Below are positions 40,401 to 52,040 of a DNA stretch of 64,000 bases, piece by piece. How positions within the stretch are numbered: the stretch's first letter is position 1; the number at the start of each line of letters is the position of its first letter. The stretch lies in the NCBI RefSeq assembly GCF_022539315.1, contig NC_066313.1, forward strand, positions 68,947,934 to 69,011,933, written 5' to 3'. The position numbers and the translations under genes are program-made. A model generated the notes under the pieces. It worked only from the letters and a program-made list of their open reading frames with translations. It had not been told where the DNA came from and ran no database searches. Origin of the DNA: Serinus canaria. Its lineage: Eukaryota > Chordata > Aves > Passeriformes > Fringillidae.

Positions 40401-43400
40401 AGGACACTCATGGAGTTCACAGATATCAACCAGGACCTGTAAAAGAAGCTTCTCACGTGGCATCTAGAGGCCATGTTGGATACCCCAGGGAAACCCAAAA
40501 TATTATTACATTTAAAAGTGGAATTTTGCATTATGTTCTGTTTAAACTGATCTGAGACACTCTCTATTTTCTATTCTCTATTTTCTCTATTCTCTATAAT
40601 GGTTGTTCCTTTGATGACTGTAGTAAGAGTTTTGACACAACAGTTTACACCCATATGACATTATTTAGTTAGCTAAATTTGGTGTCTATGTCTACAGCTG
40701 AAATATTCTTTGCATCCCAAAATGTCACATGAACCTGAACAGTTCTCATTTCTCTCCACTGGCTGTACAGAGAGACAAAGGTGACTTGCTCAGCAGGAGA
40801 ACTCTACACTACAGCTGTGAGAATTTCAGCAGAAGGAGTACACTGAAATTCATCTTCACAACTGAATGAAGAAAAAATCTTAATAGCATATGTATTTATC
40901 TAATTAATATAACCCATGTTTTCAGAAAGTTAGAACTTTTGTCAGAACCCATTTGTCATAGAAAGGAAGAAGAAAAAAAGAGTTAGTATTTGGTTTCTTG
41001 ACCTTTGTCTTATACTGTCAATTTGGCTTGTCAATTAGTGTCAATTGTGGTTATATTGATCTGTGTGTTTTATGGATTCTAACTAGAACTAGACTCATTC
41101 TACAAACTCAGATACTACAGCAAAGTGCATGGCTTCTAATTTTCAGTCACAACTGAATTAATAGGGCTACTTTTCTAAAAAGGAATTTGATTTAATTATT
41201 TTCACCTTTCTCTGTATTCACTGATGTTTTTGGACTGACATTAGTAGAACAGAAAAAAAATTACATGTTTACTTGAGACAATAGTGCATACATTTTTATT
41301 TTATTTCATAATTAATGTCCCATGATATATTAAAAGTAAATTGGTTGTTATTCTTTGGTTTATTATTATCTATTTCTATGATACTAAATTGAAGATGTTC
41401 TCCTGAAACCAATAGAGAAACACTCTTGGGAAGCAGGGGAAAAAAAAACCCTCATTTTTATTGTTGTCATTGTTGTTATTAGGATATTGTCCTTCCTTTG
41501 CATTAAAGTAATGTAAGATCGAATATTAGAATGGTGTAAAAATTTAAAAGCTTATATATAGATCTGTCTGTGTCCCAATATAACAGCAAACATTATTAAA
41601 AATAATCAGCTCTGTGTATTGTCTATAATCTGGTTTTCTTTTAATAAAATGTGATTTTACTGTGGAAAAAATATTTGAAGAATACTCTTTGGCTGCCTTC
41701 TTTTATATGCATGTTCTTATTTTTAATTGAAAGTTCCATCCTCAGAATGTTATTCACAAGTGTGAGATTCATCACACTTATCTCTAGAAATATAAAAGTT
41801 AAATAGCTTAGCTGTGATTTAACTCACCCAACCTTAGAAGCTGCAATTCAGTTACAGACTGTGATGTGTAAATTCATGTGCTCGCAGTACAGCTGTTATG
41901 TTTCAGCTAGGGAACACTTAAAAGGCTTTAACATAATCATCTGTAACACTTAAGGTGTGCTAAAGTATCTTGCCTGTATTCCAGCTGCCAGTTCAGAATA
42001 GAAGAAGTATTAACCATGGATAGATACCTCAGGTATCCCAGGATGCCTTGAATTCCACCTAAGTATGCACATCTCAAATGATATTGAAACCCTTTTTAGA
42101 ACCCAGTCCCAAACATCTCCCTTGAGTTCAAAGAGAACAGGATTGTACATGAATTGCTGTTGGTCATAACTGCAGCAATTTAAATTAAGGCAACAACCCA
42201 TTCCACTAGTTTAACACAGAGTATTAGTACATATGGAAAAAAAAAAAAAAAGAAAGAAAAAGAAAAAAGGAAAAAAATGTTTTTAAAATTTATTTCATTA
42301 AAAAAAAATTCTCATTGCTGTATTCTAGTCTACTTGTCCAATGCCAGTCAGAGGGAAAGGCAGGGAGATTAAAAGTTGTACTAGAAATACAATAGGATTT
42401 CTGAGAGGGAATTGCATAATAAACTGAAGAAAACAGAAAGGAAAACAACAGCAAAAACAACAACAAAGCCTACAATTTTTAAGCCCATCTATGAATCTCT
42501 TGCCCAAATGCTGAGACCACAGGAGATACACTGTGGATATTCACACTTCTAAATGAGCAAGAAACAGAATTAAATCATAGGCTCAACATCCAAGTACAAG
42601 TTGGCTCAGGTTCACATTGCCAAGGGCTTGTCCCTTCTGTAGCAGTTTTGTCTTGGACCGAGCTAGTTGAGAGCTATGGAAAAGAGATGAGTTATGAAAG
42701 AACAGTTATTCAGTAGGAATTCTCCATCATGGATTATCTATTATGGATTACAGCTCCAGTGTTTGAGTTTACTCACATTTTTCTTTTGTTAGTTTAGTGC
42801 AATAAAGGATTCTGTTCCAGTCAAACAATTATTGGACACTCAGTCTGATGCAAAAGGACTTATGTCACACACTTATGTTTTCTAAGTTTTCTTCTTCTTT
42901 CACTACTGTATGAAAATTTGATCCTGCATTGATTCCTCATAAATCCAGACATAAGAGGGATTTGTAACTGCCTTTTTTCTCCATACAAGAGCAATTTTTC
43001 CTGTTTTAGTAAACCCTGACATTTGGAAGAACAGTATTAATTCACTGAAAAGTACAGAAACTTACAGTGAATGGGATTTTGTCTACAAAAATATATGTTC
43101 TAATGAAACACATATTTTGATAATTTCTATTTACTTTCTGTATCATATTAGATGTGATTACGGTTCCATTACTACTAGTAGTATCAACCCTTCTTAAAGT
43201 TAGCATTCTTTATTAAATGTCTTTACCCTAAGATTTTTGCTTCATATTAAGAAATGTATTGCTTTCACAAAACAATCTATAGAAATAAAATCCATGTAAT
43301 CAACTGTATTACATTATCTGACCAGAACTCTGCTAATGATGTAACATTTCTAATCAGAACTGTTCCTTTAAAATATGTAGTGTATTTATAATCCTTGTTA

Positions 43401-43995
43401 ATAAATTTTTTCTTCACTTTTGCTCCATTCCTAATTCATCCATATAACATAATGGACATGCTTAGGTACAGTAAGAATGTAGCTAAGAATCCTTGAATTT
43501 ATTATTCAGATTGGAATTTATGAATGCTATGAATTTGTACAAAGGAAAAATGGGCTTAATTTAATATACATGTCTACAGCTGAGCTAATAAGTTTGGCAG
43601 ACAGCAATTAATGGATCTGTACTAAGAACAACTTCCTTCTCAGCTTAATTTTAATATTGCCTTATCGCCAAATCAAGAGTCTAATCATTACTCTAAATAT
43701 ACATTCTGATTTATGTAGTTGCAGAGGACTATTGTCTTACACTAAATTTTAGTTAGTTAAGATCATATTTCATTAATAGCATCACAGCCATAGAAAGACC
43801 TTTCAAAAATGTGCATGCTCCTTTTTCCCATGGGTGCTCTTAGCCAAGGTCAATAACATCTTTCATTCAATTGCTCAGACCAACAGTTCTTCTTTCTGAA
43901 AAATTTCAGCAAATCTGTAGGGCCTAACATAGTGCATTCTTTTCGTTCATTCTTATTTTGTCGTGTTTTGTTTCTGCATCATGTTCTTACATTAA

Positions 43996-43998
<3 letters not shown>
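37451..43998. other. AT-rich intergenic desert, no gene seen
   Basis: No supported gene. Low-complexity patches include a CTATTTT-type simple repeat at 40560-40603 and an A-rich AAAG tract at 42237-42279. The remainder is ordinary AT-rich sequence. Confidence 0.6.

Positions 43999-44059
<61 letters not shown>
43999..44059. repeat. (AT)30 microsatellite
   Basis: About thirty uninterrupted AT units. Tracts like this extrude cruciforms and vary in length between individuals. Confidence 0.97.
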
Positions 44060-44064
<5 letters not shown>

Positions 44065-47000
44065 CAAAAAAGACAAAAAAAATCAAACAAAATGGAGAAA
44101 AACAAACAAACAAACCCCAAAATAGAAAACCCTTAAATGCAAAAGGTATCTTCATTATTTTTACTACTATTAATATTATTATTCCCTGCCACACAGAATA
44201 TCATTGGGCAGAACACAATTTCTGGTAGGGATTTAAAGTTATTGCAACAGTGAAAGTGTACCCCAAAATTTAGAAAATTGTTTTTGTCTTGGTGGTTTAG
44301 ACATATCCATTGACCTTGCTTTCTGAGGAATGCAATTAATAATTTCATATACACACTTTTTTTCAACTACCATGATCTTCACCACCCCATTTGTAACATT
44401 TCTTTAACAAGCTAGCTAAGATAGAGAAAACTTCACAATAAAGACACCTCAAAAAACAATGTTTATAAACAAGCTATCTCTTTTTGAAATATTTGCTTCC
44501 TAAATTGAAACAGTGGAAAAAAATCCTATTCTGTTTTGTACTTTCATTCTCCCCTTTTGTGCCCAAGGTATGTTTTGACACTTCTGTCTAGAAGTCCTTA
44601 TTGCTTGCAAAGTGCCCAGTACACAATGCTGCCAACTTTGTGGTGCCATGTCTATCCTGGGCAATTGAGTAATAGTCTCTAGAGTCTAGCTACATATTCT
44701 ACATCCTGCACTTAAAACTTTCCTACCATCTGTCTGCCCTTAAAGATCTCTCATGTGAATAAGTTGTTACTGTGTGTCCATAATTAAATTATATTTTCCT
44801 CTTCTCAAACCTCCTGTGACAATCCACTTAACAGTTTTGCATTCTATTTTCATAAACCAGACTTTCTTTTTTCTGAAACACTTTCCACTGCATTTTCTCA
44901 ACCATTTGTAGCATTCATCTTTCATTGTGATGAGCCTAATGACTTCAATAATGACTATAACCCTGGAGAACTATATTCCTCATTTGTATTTCAAGCTTGA
45001 CCCAAGAACCTGTTATTTATTATTATGGTATCAGCAATAACTGTCAGGATTTTTGTGTTGTTGATGTTATACTTTTGCTTCCTGAGCCCTATATTCTGAT
45101 AAGAGGTTACTATCATAGCTATTACATACTATAGCAATTTCTAATGGCACTAACAAAAATAGATATCCCATCCAAAAGCAACTACTAGGATGCAGTCCCA
45201 AAGTCAAAGAGCTAGCAATTTGGGAAGACAAAAATAAAATCTAAGTTAGAAAAACAGATGGAAAGAGTATGAGGTACACATGTATCTATCTCATGTCATC
45301 TAGCGATAGCCTCTAAGAAATAATGGTCATCCTTTAAAAATTGTCATGTCTCAGCAAACTATCTCTGATCTAACCTATTTAATGTACTTTCAAGGGTTTG
45401 GTGAAATTCTCAAATGCATTTCATTACCTGCAGCACAGGTGTATGTAACTGAGCTACATTTATCTCATTGAGCTTCTTCTCTGCTTGTCCATAGACACAC
45501 AGTGTTTTTGTGGTGTCTTAAAGCACCTTGCCTGGGCCCCATCTGATCATATGTCCTTCAAACCTTGAGTTTTTTCTGTCAGCACATCAGGCACCAAGAT
45601 ATTTCAAATTACCTATTTGAATCAAGATATTTCAAATTACTTATGTGTATCAAGTGAACTAACCCACCAGGCTCACAGGGTAGATCAAGAATTCAATTTG
45701 GCTGTTCCCACACAGGGTTCTACTCCCATTTCAAATGCCCTAATGTACCCTAGAATCCAGGTGTCATTCCAGAAGTATTCTAGTGCACCCTAGTTAATTT
45801 TTTGTGTCTATTAGTCTCATGCACACTCTTCAGATACTCCAGGACACCTCTTAGGGCACTACTGACTGTTAGGGCAACTCATTCAAGCCCATCAAACTAG
45901 GTGAGAAATATACCACCTAATTCCATGTCAGATAGTAATCCAGAAAATGAGTCATATTCCTAATTTTTTCCACCAGACAATACTGCCTCTTAATTTCTTC
46001 ATAGAGTTCTATATTGTACCAGCCCATCTTTACAATTTGAATCCTCATTTAAAGTAAAAAGAACCATTATCTTCACATTCTTTTGTTTTCCTCAAGTCAT
46101 GTTTTAGTGTGTCCTGTTTGCTTAAATTCCACTTGCAAGAGATGCAGTTGATTCAGAAATGAAATAAAGTAACACAAACCAAATATGACAACCCATGGTT
46201 AGACATGCTTTGAGACCAAAGCTTGAGGGGCCTGTCTGAATGCTCATGACATCATCAAAAGTCATTAATAGCTAAGAGAATTTGTTCCAGTGGCTTAGCT
46301 GGAAAGTAGCTGAGGGGAATCAATCTGACTACCTAATAGAACAGGAGAAGCACTAAGGAATTCTGATGGTACCAATGTTTCTGTGGAGCCAGTGCTTTCT
46401 GCCAAGGGCACTTTGTGCCACTTATACCAATAAATAATGGTAGTTTAAGCAGTCATTCACCTAGAGTCAACAGAGTGTATTCTACAATGGGCTTTTCTTT
46501 CCATTCTTCGCCATGAATTTTCGATCTTAGTCTTCAAGTGTATGATGCAAGAGACTAATTCCTTCCAGGGGACTTTAGTGACTTTGTTCTTCTCTCACAT
46601 GACTGAAGAATGTATATCGGAAGTATTCACAACAATTGATTCAGAAACTTTGACTAGTAAATGGAATCATTCAGCATGACAATATGTTCATTGACCTGGT
46701 AATTAATCTTGGAGAAGTAATACTGAGAGATCTCATTTATATTTCTTAACCCAAAAAGATACAATTATAAAGGTTTCTGAAACTCACAGATATTATGTTA
46801 AATACCATCTTCTGTTCCAAGTTAACCCATTAAGATACTGTTGCTAAACATAATCATAATGAATGTAATTTAATATAATACATTTGCAACATTTTTTATC
46901 CCAATTTCCTCCAGTGCTAATATTGCTCTGGGGAAAACTGAGTAAAATAAAATTACTCTTATGATTTTGATTGGTCGTGTCCACACTTCTAATACAGTTT

Positions 47001-49870
47001 AAACAGATTGATAATTTTAAACAGATAACAGAAATATCTGCATGTTATTAGGACAACCATATCTTACCAACACAACCTATTAATTCTTCACCCTCTGACT
47101 TCTTCCCAGATACAAAAAAAAGCATTTTTGCAGTAGTCAAGTACTCTGAAGTCCTGTCCAATGCCTGGAAATTTCTGTTCCATAAATCATAAAAAATCAT
47201 ACAAATTTGGACTACACAAGCACATTGAATAATATTCAGCCACAGAAATTGTCCTACTTCCCATCTTGTTTGCATACATCTCTAGGAACTTTACTAAATA
47301 CGGAAGGATCTACCTAATGAGATCCTTTGACATCTAAGAGTGCCCATTTTTGATTTTGTGTGAATAAAAATGTAGCCAAAATCTCTCTGACTGATTCAAA
47401 AAGTTCAAAAAATTACAGAGTTTGGTATTGAACAAAACAACTGCCATGCAGATTGAAACTCCAAATATAAGAACAAGCAAAAATGTTAAAGATCAGACTG
47501 TATCTTGCGCACCATTTTCCAAGAAAGCCCCCAGATGAAGTCTTGGAGAAGTTTACACAGAAAAAAAAAAGAGCAATTTAAAGGTCTTTCATTTAATCTC
47601 AAACAAATTCCTGCTGTCTTTTGCAACTTAAGAAAACACTGACAAAAATACAAAGGGAAAGAATTTGCAACTTTACTTGGAGTTACTTGTCTTTGGGAGA
47701 CGTTCATATTTGTGAGACCTAAAGATCATTTCATGGATAATGGATGGTAGGAACTATTCTGTTAGGAAGGATGAGCCTCTTGCTGCCCTAATTTCCCCCA
47801 TAATAATTTGCCACCAGCCTGAAAAAACGTGAAATATTCTGTTCACTTTGCATAGTTCACGGCTTTTCTACCTGAGCAAAGACTTGTACACAAAGCCTTT
47901 TCTTCTACATCAGATGACATCTGCCCCCACTCTTGCTAAAAGAAACCCCACAACTAAATAAAAAAACACTAAGAAAAAAACCCCCTCTAGCTCTAACCGA
48001 ACAGTAAACCCCCTCAAAGATTACATCACTTAGTTTGCAATCAGATCTGAAACTGTATTTTTAATGCAACTGTACTGAAGTTATAAAATAACCTGACACA
48101 GCCAATACATTTAGTAAAGAGACATAATAACACATTTCTCTGCAGTTCCAATAGCACACTTTTTTCTCAAAATGACACACATCATCCTGGGTATGAATTT
48201 AAAATTTTTTTAGGTTTCTTCTAGAATTCCGTTCACTCTTCTGCAATGGCATGCAGGAGGCTACCATGTATAAAGGCATGGATTTCTATGGCAACAGTTT
48301 AAATTCTAGCTATTCTTAGTTGAAGTGTTTGCAGAAACAAAAACAAACCACAAATCACCCTTTTTAACTAGCTAAATAATAAATCTCTTTCTTTTCTGCC
48401 TTTTCTGAAAGAACAGAAATGCCTTTGCTGTGATGATTAAGCAATAAGTAACTTAATGTATTATATACCATACTTGAAGTTGCAAGATTCTTAAGTTAGC
48501 AGGAAAAAAATGCTAATTTTGACACAGCATGGATATCTTATGGGCTTCCAATGTTAGAAATAATATCATGACAGTCATTATCAGCAAATAAAACATTTAC
48601 TTTTTGGTTATTGCTGTTAATGCAGTACAACTGAACATATTTAATCTATTTGAACTCCACTCCTCTTCAAAAGATTATCAATAATCCCTTTGCTTTCTCT
48701 TATGTTTCTTTTTTGTTGAGTATTTTGTTTGATAAAAGTAATCATGGAAGTGTTTAATGTGTAAATAAGATAAGAACTGTAATTCAAGGCCTGGTAATTA
48801 TTACGTCATCTCAGAGAGTTGGGTGATCTATGTGTCTTAAGGGCAAGTGTCTACAAGATGGAAGAAAGAATCCTGTGAATGTTAAATTTAGAAAATGACA
48901 TAGAAAATTCAATTTTGTCATTTTCCCACAACCTAGAAACAGAGTGATAAATACATGTTTTCAACATTTCAATTGAATTGACATTTCTATATAGATATGC
49001 CAATGAACTAGCCCTTTTATAGGAAGCTAAATCAGCAAATTTCCAACTTTATGTTACTTTTCAATGATGACAAATTAAAATTACATATTTAGCATTATAT
49101 TCTCTGAAATGCATGCATGTCTGATCTCAGTCAGTGATTTGACATTTTAATTTATTGTGCGTTTTATCTTAACTTCCATTACAGCGCTTCTAATGTAATT
49201 ATTATTCTTTTTAGCATGGGATGTGTTCTCAATTTTCTCAGTTACTCAGTTTTGTCACTACAATATCACAAAGAAGGCAGCTAGACTTAGGTAGTCTTCT
49301 AAGGGTGCACTAGCTCATACCTAAACAGGTTATTTTGGACTCTTTCTCAGCTAAATTTGTTGGCCTCCCAAGGACAGAATTACTGGCTCACGTGTAAGTG
49401 CATTTGTTTTTTCTTCTCAAACTACTCAACGGTGGATTGCACAATGGCAAAGCAGTGCCTCTACTGTCATCACTTCGTCTTACACAGAGCGTCCTGCAGA
49501 ACAATCTGTCTAATGAAGCAGCAAGGTGGAATAAAGAAGGGTCCTTGAAATAGGAATGGTTTGTATAGTTAAGCAGGCCATGCCATTTTCAGAGCTCCAC
49601 AACCAAACTTCAAGGTATTTTCTAGGAGACTGCAGATTTTTCCACAGTGATAAAGGATTCTGGAGGAATTATGTATTCCCCATGTTTAATTCTTCATGAA
49701 TACCTGGAATCAGGCTTCTGTCTCACTTTTAAGAGCATACCTATTGCAATGTGTATGTTTGTCTGTTTTGCCCTCACAGATCCCAAAGGTGGGCATTTTC
49801 TATAAAGCAAACCAGATCAGTATTTGAAGTTTAGCAAGTCCCTTACAGTGTTTTACTCTTTAAAAGGATT
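44060..49870. other. AT-rich intergenic desert, no gene seen
   Basis: Nearly 6 kb with no credible exon or transposon. One short duplication at 45595-45640 is listed separately. An ATTAAA hexamer on the minus strand at 49685-49690 is a conceivable distal polyadenylation signal for SLITRK1. Confidence 0.55.
45595..45640. repeat. 28-bp period tandem duplication
   Basis: CAAGATATTTCAAATTAC occurs at 45595-45612 and again, identical, at 45623-45640. Confidence 0.85.
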
Positions 49871-50370
49871 CTCTGCCTGGAGAAAGCCGGGAGCAACGTG
49901 ACTGAAATTCTCCATATCTCCACTGGGACTTGAGCTGTGAGTTCCAAGTGATTTGCAGAGACTTTCGCCTTTACAGGTTTGACTGAGTTTAGGGGCACTT
50001 TCCCGTACAGGAAGGGGATCAAAGGCGAGCTGCCTGAAGTCCAACTGCAGCACAGCGCCGTGGTTTTTTTAGTTTTAAATATCAAAGAGTGGAGATACCC
50101 AGTTCAGGAACGGGAAAATCTCTGCCGGCTAATCAGTTTTTCCCACTGGCGGCAGCTGCTGGAGCCCGGCCGCCCGCAGCTGCCCCATCGGGCAAGCTGC
50201 TCCCAGGCGGGAATTCTGGCCACGGAAATTCGGCTCCAGCTTAATGAGACCAAGCTGGGCAGAGGCACTTGAAGCAAATTCCCACTAACATCCCTAATAT
50301 ATCTGCAGTGTGTGCAGCAGAGGCGGTGGCAGCAGCGGCAGCAGCATGAGATTCACAGTATTAATAAAGG
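49871..50370. promoter_or_regulatory. CpG-bearing block downstream of SLITRK1
   Basis: GC content and CpG frequency rise sharply here compared with the desert to the left (GCCGGG, CGGCCGCCCGC, GGCGGCAGC and others). Two identical E-boxes CAGCTG sit 24 bp apart at 50153-50158 and 50177-50182. An AT-rich TAATATAT lies near 50296, followed by a GGC/CAG-rich stretch, and a good 5' splice-site match (ATG|GTAAGG, junction after 50648) lies on the plus strand further on. It could be an enhancer, the promoter of an antisense noncoding RNA, or part of an extended SLITRK1 3' UTR. I cannot choose among these from sequence alone. Confidence 0.4.
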
Positions 50371-50389
50371 GATTCACCGCCTCGTTAGG

Positions 50390-50580
50390 AAAAAAAAAAA
50401 AAAAAAAAAAAAAGAGGAGAGGGGGGAGGGAGAGGGGAGGAGGCAGGCAGGAAACTTCTGTGTGTTATTTACATTGGGAAAGGGGGGAAGGAAGGGTGTT
50501 TGTGCCTCTGCCTGTGAATGAATGAGCAAGAGGAAGGGAGGGAAAGAAAAGGAGGGAGGGAGAGACACACACACACAGAG
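50390..50580. repeat. Poly-A(24) plus purine-rich tract
   Basis: Twenty-four A at 50390-50413 run directly into a G/A-rich stretch (GAGGAGAGGGGGGAGGGAGA) and, after a short break, into further GGAAGG and GGGA repeats ending in an (AC)n at 50566-50575. It is a simple-sequence cluster, and the lysine/glycine-rich frames through it are artefacts. Confidence 0.85.
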
Positions 50581-51237
50581 CACTGAAAGGAGGCTCTGTC
50601 CCCTAAACCCAAGTAACCCGTTTGCAAGAATTGGATGCTGGAAAAATGGTAAGGACCCGGAGTTGAAAACATTTTTCACTTTAATACTGAAAAAATATGC
50701 CATTATAAAATCCTCGAATAGAATTAGTAAGTTTCACTTGCTTCCTCAGTTCTGTTTTCCTCAAGTTATAGTAAGATTTACAACAGCACAGAATTTTCTA
50801 CCATTAAACTTTGCAGCCTAAGCGCTAGAGTGACATTAATTGGTCATGCTTAACTGCCTTGGAAATTTTTTTTTTTTGTATGTTTACACTGTTACCATAA
50901 TAGAAATCAAGGGTACTAATTTTTACATTCAGATGGAAAGGCAATACTGATTATGTATATTGAAAAAGAAGAGAGAGAAAACAAAACCAAAGCCTACCCT
51001 CCCCACCTCCCCTGAAGAAATGAAACACAACCCATTATCAATAAAGCAAATCTCTCCCAGCAAAGTAATTCCCACCTAGACATAAAAATAAAAATAAAAA
51101 TTTAAAATAATCCAATGAGAATATTCATGCAACTATGTCTTAAATAAAATCTTTACAATTTTTCTCCACGGTAAAAGTACGATCTCTACTGCCTATTGAT
51201 CACACAAAAAAAAAAAAAAACCGGCGAAATGGCACTT

Positions 51238-51243
51238 TTTATT
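51238..51243 (-). terminator. Candidate polyadenylation signal AATAAA
   Basis: The plus strand reads TTTATT, giving AATAAA on the SLITRK1 strand about 710 nt after the stop codon. The hexamer alone is weak evidence in AT-rich DNA. Confidence 0.3.
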
Positions 51244-51386
51244 ATTATACTGTATTTCGTATATAGAAGGTTTGATACGAAGGGACTTATCAGGTAAGAG
51301 GGACGATGGTGTGAACTAGACGCTGCTTCCAGTCGAGGGCTGGAGCGTCCCTGGGGTGCGTTGTATCCATGCGAGCCATGCAGCAC

Positions 51387-51407
51387 TTTTTTTTTTTTTT
51401 TTTTTTT
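51387..51407. repeat. Poly-T(21), an internal A-tract in SLITRK1 RNA
   Basis: Twenty-one T on the plus strand become A21 in a SLITRK1 transcript. It lies 45 nt downstream of an AATAAA at 51452-51457 (minus). An oligo-dT primer would anneal here, so apparent 3' ends at this spot may be artefacts. Confidence 0.85.
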
Positions 51408-51451
51408 GGTCCATTTTGTCCATTTGTCTGTTTGTTTTGGAGTCGGAGTCA

Positions 51452-51457
51452 TTTATT
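51452..51457 (-). terminator. Candidate polyadenylation signal AATAAA
   Basis: The first AATAAA after the SLITRK1 stop codon, about 495 nt downstream of it. The genomic A21 tract that follows makes cDNA evidence at this site hard to trust. Confidence 0.25.
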
Positions 51458-51639
51458 TACATTACATTCATGCCTTCGTGCAACTTTCCACTCCTGCTTT
51501 GCCGTCAGGAGGAGGCCAACACCAGTCCTCTGCTCCCCTCATTTACCCGGCCTCTTGGAAAGGGGTCGGTCCACAAGGGAAGAGGGCAAAAAAGCAAATC
51601 AAACCCCAACAGAATTGAACAAAAGCCCAACAAAACCAG

Positions 51640-52040
51640 GAGCCGTGTTTCGCCCTGCCGGAGCCGAAGGAAGCTGTTCCTCGTCTGTCTGTCGCCGCTC
51701 CGGCCGCGCACGGGCGGGGGATGCGCGCACCGCGCCGGGCTGCGCAGCGCTGCGGGGATGCGCTCCGGCGCCGGGCTCCCCCCGCCGCCCACTGGGCCTC
51801 GGCGCTTGCTATCGGGGTCGTGAGGAAGGGCGTGCGTGTGTCTGTGTGTTTCGCTTCTCACAAAAGGTAGCAGCGGAGGTGCAGAGCTGTCCCCGGCCGG
51901 CGCGTGAAGGGCCTGTCCGGGGTGGAGGCCGTCCCCGCCCCGCCCGCCGCCTCAGTCCGACAGGGAGTGGGAGCCGCAGTCGTACACCCTGTGGGCCCCG
52001 TCGGCGCTGTAGGGCCCGTTGTGCCAGTAGGACGAGTCGC
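51640..52040. promoter_or_regulatory. CpG-rich block over the SLITRK1 3' end
   Basis: Dense CpGs (GGCCGCGCACGGGCGGGGGA, GCGCGCACCGCGCCGGGC) cover the last codons and the start of the 3' UTR. This second CpG cluster is separate from the promoter island at 54380-54890, with the less CpG-dense LRR coding region between. Developmental genes under Polycomb control often have CpG islands across the whole gene body, which would fit. An antisense promoter is the alternative. Confidence 0.5.

Larger units (their letters stand above)
51215..51951 (-). other. SLITRK1: SLITRK1 proximal 3' UTR (extent inferred)
   Basis: Sequence directly downstream of the SLITRK1 stop codon. Mammalian SLITRK1 mRNAs have long 3' UTRs, so transcription surely continues past the stop. 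The end shown uses the AATAAA at 51238-51243 plus a typical cleavage distance. A longer form ending near or beyond 50 kb is equally possible. The first 300 bases after the stop are strongly CpG-rich, and the rest turns AT-rich. Confidence 0.5.

Noticed and set aside
43979..44194. Alternating Ile/Tyr frame
   Set aside because: A direct translation of the (AT)n microsatellite.
51215..51951. The human 3' UTR microRNA site reported in Tourette syndrome studies (var321)
   Set aside because: I could not locate a confident match by eye in the bird 3' UTR, so I make no claim. An alignment would be needed.
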